Shown here piece by piece: positions 51,386 through 59,768 of a stretch of DNA of 64,000 nucleotides (its first letter is position 1; each line of letters opens with the position of its first letter). A program made the translations under genes and the position numbers. This DNA comes from an uncultured Fusicatenibacter sp. (GTDB lineage: Bacteria; Bacillota; Clostridia; Lachnospirales; Lachnospiraceae), in NCBI GenBank assembly GCA_902493585.1, contig CABUPZ010000001.1, forward strand, positions 1-64,000. The letters are read 5' to 3'. The notes beneath the pieces are model-generated. The model saw only the letters and a program-made list of their open reading frames with translations. It was not told where the DNA came from and made no database searches.

Positions 51386-52831
51386 TTATGCCTCCTGATT
51401 TACGCTGGAACTTCGCCCGGAAATTTCTCCCGGATTCTTCCATACTTCCAGAAGCTTTTCACATGCCCTGGGAATCTCTTCCTCCTTCATTGAGGCATAT
51501 CCGATCAGCACAGTATCATCCCTGGCTTCTGTCTCACCGATATAATAATCTTTCAGGCAGTACACCCGTATTCCAGCCTGGGCAGCCAGACGGGCGGCCT
51601 GCTCGCCGCAAAGGCCGTTGTTCATCTTCAGAAGCACGTGCACGCCTGCATGTTCCCCGGACACGGTACAGATATCCTGAAACGCTTTCAGCTGCCGCAG
51701 CAAAAGATCGTGTTTCGACTTATACAGTGCACGCATCCGGTTCAGATGACGTTCAAAATAGCCATCTCTCAGAAAAGTCTCCAGGATCTTCTGGTCTGTC
51801 CTGGACACGGTCGCCGAAAAATTTTTTCCTCTCTGACGGTACCGCGGAAGGAGACTGTCCGGAAGTACCATATAGCTGACACGGATGGACGGCGCGATCG
51901 CCCTGGAAAAGGTTCCCAGATAAATCACCCGCTGTCCCTGATCGAAGCCCTGCAGGGCGGGGATCGGTTTTCCCTTATAGCGGAATTCACTGTCATAATC
52001 GTCTTCCAGCAGATAACGGTCTTCCTCCCTGGAAGCCCACGCCAGAAGAGCCATCCGGCGTTTTATCGGCATGACCGTTCCCATCGGAAACTGATGAGCC
52101 GGCATCACATAGGCAATCTGGGCGCCGGAGGCTTCCAGCGCCTTCCGGTCCATGCCCGCCTCGTCCAGAGGAACGGGACAGATTGTATGCCCCAGGCTCT
52201 GAAAACACCGGAACGCGCTCTGATACGTGGGATTTTCCATGGCAATCGTTTTCTTTTCCCCAAAGATCACCGAAAGCAACATCAGAAGGTAGTCGTTTCC
52301 GGCTCCCACAACGATCTGGGACGGACGGCAGTTTACTCCCCTGGCGTGATGGAGATAATTGGCGATTGCCTCCCGAAGACCGTATTCTCCCTGAGAATCT
52401 CCCAGCTGAAACAATTCCGGGTCCGCATGGTTCAGCACATCTTTGGAGATCTTCTTCCAGGCATTGTGCGGAAATCCCCCCGGCTCAATTCCGCTGACGG
52501 CAAAATCCCAGCGATATTCCGGCTTCTGCTCCTCGCGGACTGCCTCCGACTCCCGCTGCATCCCTTCAATATGATACAGTTCTTCCATCTCGCAGGCAAA
52601 ATATCCCCGGTAAGGGATACTTTCCAGATACCCCTCCGAGACCAGCTGCTCATACGCCAGTTCCACGGTACTGCGGCTTACCTGCAGATAACTGCTGAGA
52701 GAGCGGGAAGACGGCAGACGCTCCCCCGGGAGTATCTGCCGTCTTCTGATTTCTTCTCTGATATAATCGTAAATCTGCTGGTATAAAGGGATTTTACTGT
52801 GCGTATCCAAAGAAATCGCAAGTTCTGTCAT
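51386..52831 (-). CDS. MocR/GabR-type regulator (GntR HTH + aminotransferase-like domain)
   Basis: A 481-residue protein. The N-terminal GntR winged helix spans residues ~10-75 (SKIPLYQQIYDYIREEI, then VSRSTVELAYEQL). The rest is a class I aminotransferase-like domain (VGAGNDYLL, MENPTYQSAF, PAHQFPMG, DDYDSEFRY). At the place of the PLP-binding lysine (K312 in B. subtilis GabR) it reads GTFSRAIAPS, with arginine (AGG) at residue 310. So covalent PLP binding looks impossible. It might still bind a ligand non-covalently. It is 11 bases upstream-adjacent to glnS on the same strand. Confidence 0.9.
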   Translation of the reverse strand: MTELAISLDTHSKIPLYQQIYDYIREEIRRRQILPGERLPSSRSLSSYLQVSRSTVELAYEQLVSEGYLESIPYRGYFACEMEELYHIEGMQRESEAVREEQKPEYRWDFAVSGIEPGGFPHNAWKKISKDVLNHADPELFQLGDSQGEYGLREAIANYLHHARGVNCRPSQIVVGAGNDYLLMLLSVIFGEKKTIAMENPTYQSAFRCFQSLGHTICPVPLDEAGMDRKALEASGAQIAYVMPAHQFPMGTVMPIKRRMALLAWASREEDRYLLEDDYDSEFRYKGKPIPALQGFDQGQRVIYLGTFSRAIAPSIRVSYMVLPDSLLPRYRQRGKNFSATVSRTDQKILETFLRDGYFERHLNRMRALYKSKHDLLLRQLKAFQDICTVSGEHAGVHVLLKMNNGLCGEQAARLAAQAGIRVYCLKDYYIGETEARDDTVLIGYASMKEEEIPRACEKLLEVWKNPGEISGRSSSVNQEA

Positions 52832-52842
52832 ATCTTTTTTCC

Positions 52843-54516
52843 TCAGTTCTGTTTTGGAAGCTTAAAGGAACTCTTCAAAGAAACGATACGGTTAAACACC
52901 AGCGCATCCTCTTTGGAATCCTTTGCGTCCACACAGAAGTATCCGTTCCGCACAAACTGGAAACGGTCGTATGGTTTCGCGCCTGCAAAAGCCGGTTCCA
53001 GATAGCATTCGCTCTTCACCGTCAGAGAATTTGGATTCAGATTCAGTGAACCATCCTCATTGTATACGCCCTTTTCCTCATCGATCAGATTCTCGTACAG
53101 GCGGCATACTGCCTTCACCGCTGTCTCTGCGGCTACCCAGTGGATCGTGCCTTTTACTTTTCTTCCGTCCGGCGCATTTCCGCCTTTGGTCTCCGGATCA
53201 TAGGTGGCATGGATCACAGTAATATTGCCGTTTTCATCCTTCTCACATCCGGTACAGGTAACAAAGTATGCGTTCATCAGGCGCACTTCATTGCCCGGGA
53301 ACATACGGAAATATTTTTTCGGCGGAACTTCCATGAAATCTTCCCGCTCAATGTACAGTTCTCTGCCAAACGGTACCTGACGGCTTCCCAGAGACTCATT
53401 TTCCAGGTTGTTCGGTACATCCAGCATCTCTGTCTGGCCTTCCGGATAATTGTCAATGACCAGTTTCACAGGATCCAGGATCGCCATCATACGCGGACTC
53501 TTCATTTTCAGGTCTTCCCGGATACAGTACTCCAGCATCGCATAGTCCACGGAACTGTTTGCCTTGGAGATTCCGCACAGATCGATCAGCATCTGGATGG
53601 ATTCCGGCGTAAATCCACGGCGGCGCAGTCCTGCAATGGAAGCGATCCGCGGATCATCCCATCCGTCCACAATTCCGTCCTCTACCAGTTTCTTGATGTA
53701 ACGCTTTCCGGTCACCACGTTGGTCAGATACAGCTTCGCGAACTCAATCTGACGCGGCGGCATCGGATATTCCAGTTCTCTTACCACCCAGTCATAGAGC
53801 GGGCGGTGATCCTCAAATTCCAGTGTACACAGGGAGTGGGTAATGCCCTCGATCGCATCCTCGATCGGATGTGCGAAATCGTACATCGGATAAATGCACC
53901 ATTTATCTCCGGTGTTATGGTGAGTCACATGGGCCACACGATAAATGATCGGATCTCTCATATTGATATTCGGGGACGCCATATCGATTTTGGCGCGGAG
54001 CACCCGGCTGCCGTCCTCAAACTTTCCGTCTTTCATCTGCTGAAACAGTTCCAGGTTTTCCTCGATGCTGCGGTTCCGGTACGGACTGTCTTTTCCAGGC
54101 TCTGTGAGAGTTCCCCGGTATTCACGGATCTCCTCCGGACTCAGGTCGCAGACATACGCCTTTCCTTTTTTGATCAGCTTTACCGCCGCCTCATACATCT
54201 GGTCAAAGTAGTCGGACGCGAAATACAGATGATCTTTCCAGTCGGCGCCCAGCCACTGGATGTCTTCCTTGATGGACTCAACAAATTCCGTTTTCTCCTT
54301 GGTCGGGTTTGTATCATCAAAACGAAGGTGAAATTCACCGTTATACTTTTTCGCCATTCCGTAGCTCAGCAGGATCGCTTTGGCATGTCCGATGTGCAGA
54401 TAGCCGTTGGGCTCCGGCGGAAAACGGGTGCAGACATGGTCATAAACGCCCTCTGCCAGGTCTTTGTCAATGGCCTGCTCGATAAAATTTCTGGATACCA
54501 CTTCTTTTTCTTCCAT
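52843..54516 (-). CDS. glnS: Glutamine-tRNA ligase
   Basis: A 557-residue GlnRS. The class I HIGH signature is in [15 protein letters not shown] near residue 40. The KMSKS-type loop reads [13 protein letters not shown], so it is degenerate (TGKR rather than MSK). The C-terminal anticodon-binding beta-barrels follow ([19 protein letters not shown]). AGGAGG lies 11 bases before the ATG. It charges tRNA-Gln directly. The promoter is at 54560-54587. Confidence 0.96.
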   Translation of the reverse strand: MEEKEVVSRNFIEQAIDKDLAEGVYDHVCTRFPPEPNGYLHIGHAKAILLSYGMAKKYNGEFHLRFDDTNPTKEKTEFVESIKEDIQWLGADWKDHLYFASDYFDQMYEAAVKLIKKGKAYVCDLSPEEIREYRGTLTEPGKDSPYRNRSIEENLELFQQMKDGKFEDGSRVLRAKIDMASPNINMRDPIIYRVAHVTHHNTGDKWCIYPMYDFAHPIEDAIEGITHSLCTLEFEDHRPLYDWVVRELEYPMPPRQIEFAKLYLTNVVTGKRYIKKLVEDGIVDGWDDPRIASIAGLRRRGFTPESIQMLIDLCGISKANSSVDYAMLEYCIREDLKMKSPRMMAILDPVKLVIDNYPEGQTEMLDVPNNLENESLGSRQVPFGRELYIEREDFMEVPPKKYFRMFPGNEVRLMNAYFVTCTGCEKDENGNITVIHATYDPETKGGNAPDGRKVKGTIHWVAAETAVKAVCRLYENLIDEEKGVYNEDGSLNLNPNSLTVKSECYLEPAFAGAKPYDRFQFVRNGYFCVDAKDSKEDALVFNRIVSLKSSFKLPKQN

Positions 54517-54559
54517 AGGGATGAATCCTCCTCGAATCTATTGCTGCTTATAATATTCC

Positions 54560-54587
54560 ACTATAACACAAAAATCCCTGTTTTCAA
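54560..54587 (-). promoter_or_regulatory. Promoter of glnS
   Basis: Leftward TTGAAA (54587-54582), 16-base spacer, TATAGT (54565-54560). Confidence 0.6.
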
Positions 54588-54618
54588 AGGTTTTTCTGTA
54601 CTATTTTTGTAACATAAC

Positions 54619-54629
54619 GTAACAGTTCA
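54619..54629. repeat. Dispersed palindrome family A, half site
   Basis: GTAACAGTTCA, in the gap between glnS and the mannosidase gene. Confidence 0.35.
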
Positions 54630-54731
54630 TCCAGGTCTGCACATTTTCTGCCGGACAGCAGGAAATTGAGGAAAGAGATATTATTTCCGCAGCGATGGAA
54701 CCTGCGCTGCATAAATAAAGCACGGTAAAAC

Positions 54732-54791
54732 AAGCCCCAGCAGGAAACGACTGTGAACAAGAAGTTCCAAGCGCTTTTTCTGCCAGGGCTT
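54732..54791 (-). terminator. Terminator of the mannosidase operon
   Basis: AAGCCCCAGCAGGAAA (54732-54747) pairs with TTTCTGCCAGGGCTT (54777-54791). Read leftward, GTTTTACC follows, just after the mannosidase stop at 54809. Confidence 0.65.
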
Positions 54792-54808
54792 ATTATTATA
54801 TATTTTCC

Positions 54809-57800
54809 TTACTCTGAAAGAACGTCTTTCAATTTTATTTTAATAGTTTTGATCTCATATGGCTTCATATCGAAGACAACGGTGTGCTCTGTATACCCTG
54901 CCGGAATCTCTTTTTCTTCCATCAAGTTACACTCCGCAGCCTCTGCAATCGCTTCTCCACAGGTCAGGGTGACTCTGGATCTCTTATTGCAGCATTCATA
55001 CAGGCGGACGATCAGTTCTTCTCCCTGCTCCGCCATCTTTGCCGTTTCAATGACAACATTTTCCTGATCCACGCGAAGGAACGAATATTCCGGACTCAGG
55101 CTTCCCCCTTCATTCTCCTTTACCACTGCGGTCATCGGATTATTGAACTCATAGGCACGTGCCACGGTTCCCGCCTCTTTCCAGCTGCCTCTGTGAGGAT
55201 AGATCGAATACGCAAACTCATGGTGTTCCTTGTCCGCCTCCGGATTCGGATAAATCGGAGATTTCAGCATGGAAAGTCCAACGTTTGAACCTCTGACGCT
55301 GACACCATATTTACAGTCATTGAATACGCTGACACCGTACCCTTCCTCGGATACATCCAGCCATTTATGATGGCACACTTCAAATTTCGCAAAATCCCAG
55401 GAAGTATTTGCATGGGTAGGTCTTGTCACATTTCCATACTGAATATCAAACACAGCTTCATTGGCATGAACGTCCACCGGGAAATAGTCCTTGAGGAAAA
55501 TCTGATGCTCTTTCCAGTCCACCGTATTCTTGATGTCAATTCGCGGAATTTCATGATACATATAAATATCCTGCACGATCACAGAATCCAGATACTTTCT
55601 CTCAATTCTCACACATGCCCTTACCGGTCCGTTCTCTGTCACTTCCATGGAAGAGACATCGTCGATTTCCCAGGATTTTTCCGTATAATAATTGTTTACA
55701 TCCCAGGCATCATAATTGTGCGGCCGGTCTTCGTAGCTGAAGATCACGTTTCCTGCCTCACCCGGCTTCAGGACCTCTCTGCCCGCCTCTTTGTCATAAA
55801 TCCTTGCAAACTGTCCTTTTTCATTATAATCCACGGCAAACCAGTCGTTTTCCATATGTTTCACAGAGACATCCATGGACGGAGCACTCTGGTCTGCACC
55901 CTCCTCCAGCACATAGGTCTTGTAACCTTTGGAAGGAACATGTTTTGCCACAAAAATCCATTTTCCCTGTGCCGTCTTCTGCACCGGGATCAGTGCTTCT
56001 CCGTCTCTGAGAACCGGATGCTGAATCTCCCCCGGGCAGGAGAAAGATACAAGTCCCGGAACCTCGGCGCTGTTGGGATTAAATACAACGACTGCATGGC
56101 GTGGCGCCTGAATGCCCTGTACAAGGCTGCCCAGGGATGCCGCCGTCAGTTCTCTGTTTTCCGCCAGGATTTTTTCATATTCCTCTTTGGAATCCTCGTA
56201 AACTTCCTTGATGGAAGATCCCGGAAGAATATCGTGGAACTGATTTCTCAGGATCACTTCCCAGCCCTCTTTCAATGCTTCTTTTGGATAGAGAGCGCCG
56301 GTAAGCTGATGATCCATCATCGCGTAGGTCTCTTCGTTCTGGTAAGCAAACTCTGATTTTCTGTTATACTTTTTATTTCTCGCCATAGACGTATAGGTAC
56401 CCCTGTGGTATTCCAGATACAGTTCCCCTACCCAGGACGGCAGATATTTGCTTCCCTTCGTCTCTTGATCGAGCTTTTCAAAAAACTCTTTTGCGGTGGA
56501 CATCCGGGTTCTCGGGCAGCCCGGGATTCCTTTCGCCATACGTCTCTGATTCTCCAGCTGTTCCTTGGTAGGACCGCCGCCTCCATCACCGAAACCGAAG
56601 CTGCACAGCACTTCATCGTTCAGATCCTTCTGGCTGTAGCGCGCCCAGGCACCTTTCATCTGGCTTGGATTCAGGAACCCGTTGTATGTGGTGAAATGTT
56701 CTGTCTCTGTTCCGCCTTCCACCGCTCCTTTGTTGTAGTCTCTGGTGGGAATAAAGTGGGTCAGAACCCTGCTTCCGTCAATTCCCTCCCATTCAAAGGT
56801 ATCGTAAGGCATTTTATTGAATTCATTCCAGCTGATTTTGGTGGTCATGAAATATGGCATTTCGCATTTCTGCAGAATCTGGGGCAGAGCCGCAGAATAT
56901 CCGAAAACATCCGGCAGCCAGAGAATGGAATTGTCTTTTCCGAATTCTTCCCGGAAAAATGTCTTTCCGTGAATGATCTGGCGCACCAGAGCTTCTCCGG
57001 AAGCGATGTTGCAGTCCGCCTCCACAAACATTCCGCCTTCCGGCTCCCATCTGCCCTCCGCGATCCGTTCCCGGATCTCTTCATATACTTCCGGCGCATG
57101 TTTCTTTACGTATTTGTAAAGCTGAGGCTGGCTGGACATAAAAATATATTCCGGATATTCTTTCATCAGATTCAGAACTGTGGAAAAGCTTCTTACTGCC
57201 TTATCCTCCGTTACTTTCAGCGTCCACATCCATGCGCAGTCAATATGGGTGTGTCCCACACAGCACACCACCGGTCCCTGGTTTTCATCGCAGTGTTTCT
57301 CATAAAATTCTTTGGTAATATATTCCTGTGCCTTTTCCAGGCTGTCATAGTATTCCTGAGAGCCTTCCCGTCTCATATCCAGAAGATTCAGGGAATCATT
57401 CAGCGCCTGGATGATCGTGATATATGCCCTGTCCTCAGGATTCAGCAGACGCGCGGTCTCATAGGGCACAGACAGATCGTAGAAGTACTTTTCTGTCTTT
57501 CGGTCCAGAACTTTCAGTTTGGAGTCCAGCTTCAGGCTGAAATTCTGATCTCCGATAAATGCGGAAAGAGTGATCCGATATACCGCTCCTGCCTCTGCTT
57601 TTTCGGCAAGAACAATTTCCCGGTGATTGACATCCAGTCCCTGCACCAGTTTTCCGTTGACGTAGATGGTAAACTGCGGATTTGTGGCATCCCATTCACC
57701 CTCTCTTCCTGTGATCAGTTCATAGACCACGCACTTTTGATCAAATTGCTCCGGAATCGTCACTGTGGTTTCAAACCAGTAATACTCCCGGTGTCCTCCC

Positions 57801-57973
57801 CAGATCTGCTCCCTGTTGAAGTCCTCCCAGGAAGAAGTGTCCAGATCTTCCACAGGATCAAATCTTCGGTCCGTTTTCACCATTTTGTAGTTCTGGATAT
57901 CCACAGTCTCAGGATAGATCTGCTCTTTCAGATATTCCAGCATTTTTCCGATTCTTTCCTTGATAAGAATCAT
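54809..57973 (-). CDS. Alpha-mannosidase (GH38)
   Basis: A 1054-residue glycoside hydrolase 38. The N-terminal ~230 residues are a sandwich domain. The catalytic domain has the zinc-binding HTHIDCAW (about residues 240-247) and LPDVFGYSAALPQIL (about 354-368), whose aspartate is the nucleophile. The C terminus is the usual beta domain. There is no signal peptide, so it acts inside the cell on imported mannosides. It overlaps the AGE-family isomerase by four bases (ATGA), so they are coupled. Confidence 0.95.
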   Translation of the reverse strand: MILIKERIGKMLEYLKEQIYPETVDIQNYKMVKTDRRFDPVEDLDTSSWEDFNREQIWGGHREYYWFETTVTIPEQFDQKCVVYELITGREGEWDATNPQFTIYVNGKLVQGLDVNHREIVLAEKAEAGAVYRITLSAFIGDQNFSLKLDSKLKVLDRKTEKYFYDLSVPYETARLLNPEDRAYITIIQALNDSLNLLDMRREGSQEYYDSLEKAQEYITKEFYEKHCDENQGPVVCCVGHTHIDCAWMWTLKVTEDKAVRSFSTVLNLMKEYPEYIFMSSQPQLYKYVKKHAPEVYEEIRERIAEGRWEPEGGMFVEADCNIASGEALVRQIIHGKTFFREEFGKDNSILWLPDVFGYSAALPQILQKCEMPYFMTTKISWNEFNKMPYDTFEWEGIDGSRVLTHFIPTRDYNKGAVEGGTETEHFTTYNGFLNPSQMKGAWARYSQKDLNDEVLCSFGFGDGGGGPTKEQLENQRRMAKGIPGCPRTRMSTAKEFFEKLDQETKGSKYLPSWVGELYLEYHRGTYTSMARNKKYNRKSEFAYQNEETYAMMDHQLTGALYPKEALKEGWEVILRNQFHDILPGSSIKEVYEDSKEEYEKILAENRELTAASLGSLVQGIQAPRHAVVVFNPNSAEVPGLVSFSCPGEIQHPVLRDGEALIPVQKTAQGKWIFVAKHVPSKGYKTYVLEEGADQSAPSMDVSVKHMENDWFAVDYNEKGQFARIYDKEAGREVLKPGEAGNVIFSYEDRPHNYDAWDVNNYYTEKSWEIDDVSSMEVTENGPVRACVRIERKYLDSVIVQDIYMYHEIPRIDIKNTVDWKEHQIFLKDYFPVDVHANEAVFDIQYGNVTRPTHANTSWDFAKFEVCHHKWLDVSEEGYGVSVFNDCKYGVSVRGSNVGLSMLKSPIYPNPEADKEHHEFAYSIYPHRGSWKEAGTVARAYEFNNPMTAVVKENEGGSLSPEYSFLRVDQENVVIETAKMAEQGEELIVRLYECCNKRSRVTLTCGEAIAEAAECNLMEEKEIPAGYTEHTVVFDMKPYEIKTIKIKLKDVLSE

Positions 57974-59232
57974 TCGTTTTTACCTCCAAGTGTCCGTTTA
58001 TTTTTTACAGCAGGTGCGATGGATAAATCCGGTACATAAAAGGGAATCAGCGTTGCCTGCAGCGCGTGATAGAGATCCGATTTGCCCGGCCACACCGTTC
58101 CGATGACATGGTTTTCCTGATCCAGCTGGTGGAACCAGGAGCCATGGACATGGTCAAGAACCGTCTCGTCCAGATAACGCAGAAACTCTGCATACTGGTC
58201 TGCATATTCCTCTTTTCCGGTTATATGATACAGAACGGAGGAAGTATTGATGGCTTCCGCCAGTGTCCAGTGCATCCGGTCATGAACCACCGGTTTTCCC
58301 TCCCAGTCTGTGGTGTAGACAATGCCGGGAGCCCCGTCCACATTCCATGCATCCTTGATTGCCCGACCGTAAAGCTGCTCAGAAATATCCAGATACTTTT
58401 TCGCTGCCAATTTATCCTGCGGATAGGTAGATAACGCCCACTGTGCGATCAGCCTCGCCCACTCAATCCCATGACCCGGGGTTGCTCCGTAAGGCTTGAA
58501 CGGGTCATCCGGACGCTCTTTGCTGCATTCCAGATCGGCTTTCCAATCCCGGGTATAATGCTCCGGGATCCGCCAATGATTCTTCTCCGCCCATCCGGCT
58601 ACATGGTCAATGATCCGCCCTGCTCTGACACGATACTTCTCTTCTTTTGTAACGTCTGCCGCAGCGAGAAAGGCTTCCACCGTATGCATATTGGCGTTTA
58701 ATCCGCGGTAATCATCCAGGACGGTAAATTCCGTATTCCAGGTGTCGCAGGCAAGCCCTTCTTCCTCATTCCAAAAACGAAGATCATAAAGGTTCAGCGC
58801 CTCTTTCAGAAGATCTTCCGCTCCGGGTCTTTCCGCCAGTACCGCAGAGGATGCCGCCAGGATCACAAAGGCATGGGCATAACACTGTTTGGTCGGCAGA
58901 ATACCCCCGTCTGCAGTACGCCCGGCATACCAGCCTCCATGCTCTTTGTCGTGCAGTTCTCCCGTCAGCCCTTTCAAGCCGGCATCCGCCAGTGTTTCGC
59001 TCCCGGGATGTCCAAGGAACGTTCCCAGGCTGTAAACATGCACCATACGGCTGGTAATCCATGTCTCCCTGTTTCTTTCCGGCCACGGCGTACCATCGTC
59101 TCCAAGATAATAGGAACCTCCTCCCGGAGATGGAAAACGGTGACCAAAATTCAGCAGCCCTTCCCGGACTTCTTTCAGAAATTCAGCATTTTCCTTTGTA
59201 TCAATCTGATACTTTCTGTTCCCTGTTTTCAT
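57970..59232 (-). CDS. AGE-family epimerase/isomerase (mannose isomerase-like)
   Basis: A 420-residue N-acylglucosamine-2-epimerase-superfamily protein with an alpha/alpha barrel. A key block reads DYRGLNANMHTVEAFLAA, and the catalytic histidines are in the PGHGIEWARL and DRMHWTLAEA stretches. This pattern is that of YihS-like aldose-ketose isomerases. Beside an alpha-mannosidase, it most likely turns free mannose into fructose (inferred). It is the first gene of the operon, with AGAAAGGGAAG before the ATG. Confidence 0.88.
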   Translation of the reverse strand: MKTGNRKYQIDTKENAEFLKEVREGLLNFGHRFPSPGGGSYYLGDDGTPWPERNRETWITSRMVHVYSLGTFLGHPGSETLADAGLKGLTGELHDKEHGGWYAGRTADGGILPTKQCYAHAFVILAASSAVLAERPGAEDLLKEALNLYDLRFWNEEEGLACDTWNTEFTVLDDYRGLNANMHTVEAFLAAADVTKEEKYRVRAGRIIDHVAGWAEKNHWRIPEHYTRDWKADLECSKERPDDPFKPYGATPGHGIEWARLIAQWALSTYPQDKLAAKKYLDISEQLYGRAIKDAWNVDGAPGIVYTTDWEGKPVVHDRMHWTLAEAINTSSVLYHITGKEEYADQYAEFLRYLDETVLDHVHGSWFHQLDQENHVIGTVWPGKSDLYHALQATLIPFYVPDLSIAPAVKNKRTLGGKNE

Positions 59233-59342
59233 GTTTTCTTCCCTTTCTGCTCATATAGTCATTGAGCTTATTTCATTTTCATTTTTTCTTCTTTTTTCAT
59301 TCAATTCGACAATATTTTCTTTTCCTCATCCGATCTTTCTGT

Positions 59343-59372
59343 ATTATATCTCACAGTTTTTTCGGTTGTCAA
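59343..59372 (-). promoter_or_regulatory. Promoter of the mannose operon
   Basis: Leftward TTGACA (59372-59367), 18-base spacer, TATAAT (59348-59343): both hexamers are consensus. Confidence 0.85.
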
Positions 59373-59410
59373 TTCTGTTTTATAGTTATTTTCACTTTCT
59401 TTTTTTCGCT

Positions 59411-59441
59411 GCTCAAACACGCTGAAATTTGTTTGAAAATC
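59411..59441. repeat. Dispersed hairpin family B, partial copy
   Basis: CTCAAACACGCTGAAATT then TTTGTTTGAAAAT, arms related to family B. Confidence 0.35.
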
Positions 59442-59494
59442 TTTCCGGAAACACAAAAAAGGAACCCTTATTTCTAAGGATTCCTTAATAGAAA

Positions 59495-59567
59495 AGCTGC
59501 CTAGCGGATTTGAACCGCCGACCTCCGCCTTACCAAGGCGACGCTCTACCAACTGAGCCAAGGCAGC
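59495..59567 (-). tRNA. tRNA-Thr (GGT)
   Basis: Read leftward it starts GCTGCCTTGGCTCAGTTGG and folds as a full cloverleaf. The acceptor stem GCTGCCT pairs with AGGCAGC, the anticodon loop is TTGGTAA with anticodon GGT, and the T arm has GTTCAAATC. CCA is not encoded. A strong promoter lies upstream (59605-59633). Confidence 0.95.
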
Positions 59568-59604
59568 ATCTGTATTGAGTTTTATCGGCTCGCTACAAGA
59601 AAAG

Positions 59605-59633
59605 AGTTTACCAGAGAAGTGTCGAATTGTCAA
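59605..59633 (-). promoter_or_regulatory. Promoter of tRNA-Thr
   Basis: Leftward TTGACA (59633-59628), 17-base spacer, TAAACT (59610-59605). Confidence 0.8.
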
Positions 59634-59665
59634 CAATTTTTTCTACAATTTTTTATTTTTTTTCA

Positions 59666-59709
59666 GAGCGTGTTTGAAAACTGCATTTCTGTAGTTTTCA
59701 AACACGCTC
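59666..59709. repeat. Dispersed hairpin family B, copy 3 (best copy)
   Basis: GAGCGTGTTTGAAAACT and AGTTTTCAAACACGCTC are exact inverted copies. An AT-rich tract is on the left, and there is no T run on the right. Confidence 0.7.
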
Positions 59710-59768
59710 CAGCAGGGCACAAAAAAGACTATACGGAATAATTTGGATACCGTTGACCCCAATAAGTT

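Noticed and set aside
54517..54620. T-box before glnS
   Set aside because: No AGGGTGGNACCGCG-like box and too short a leader.
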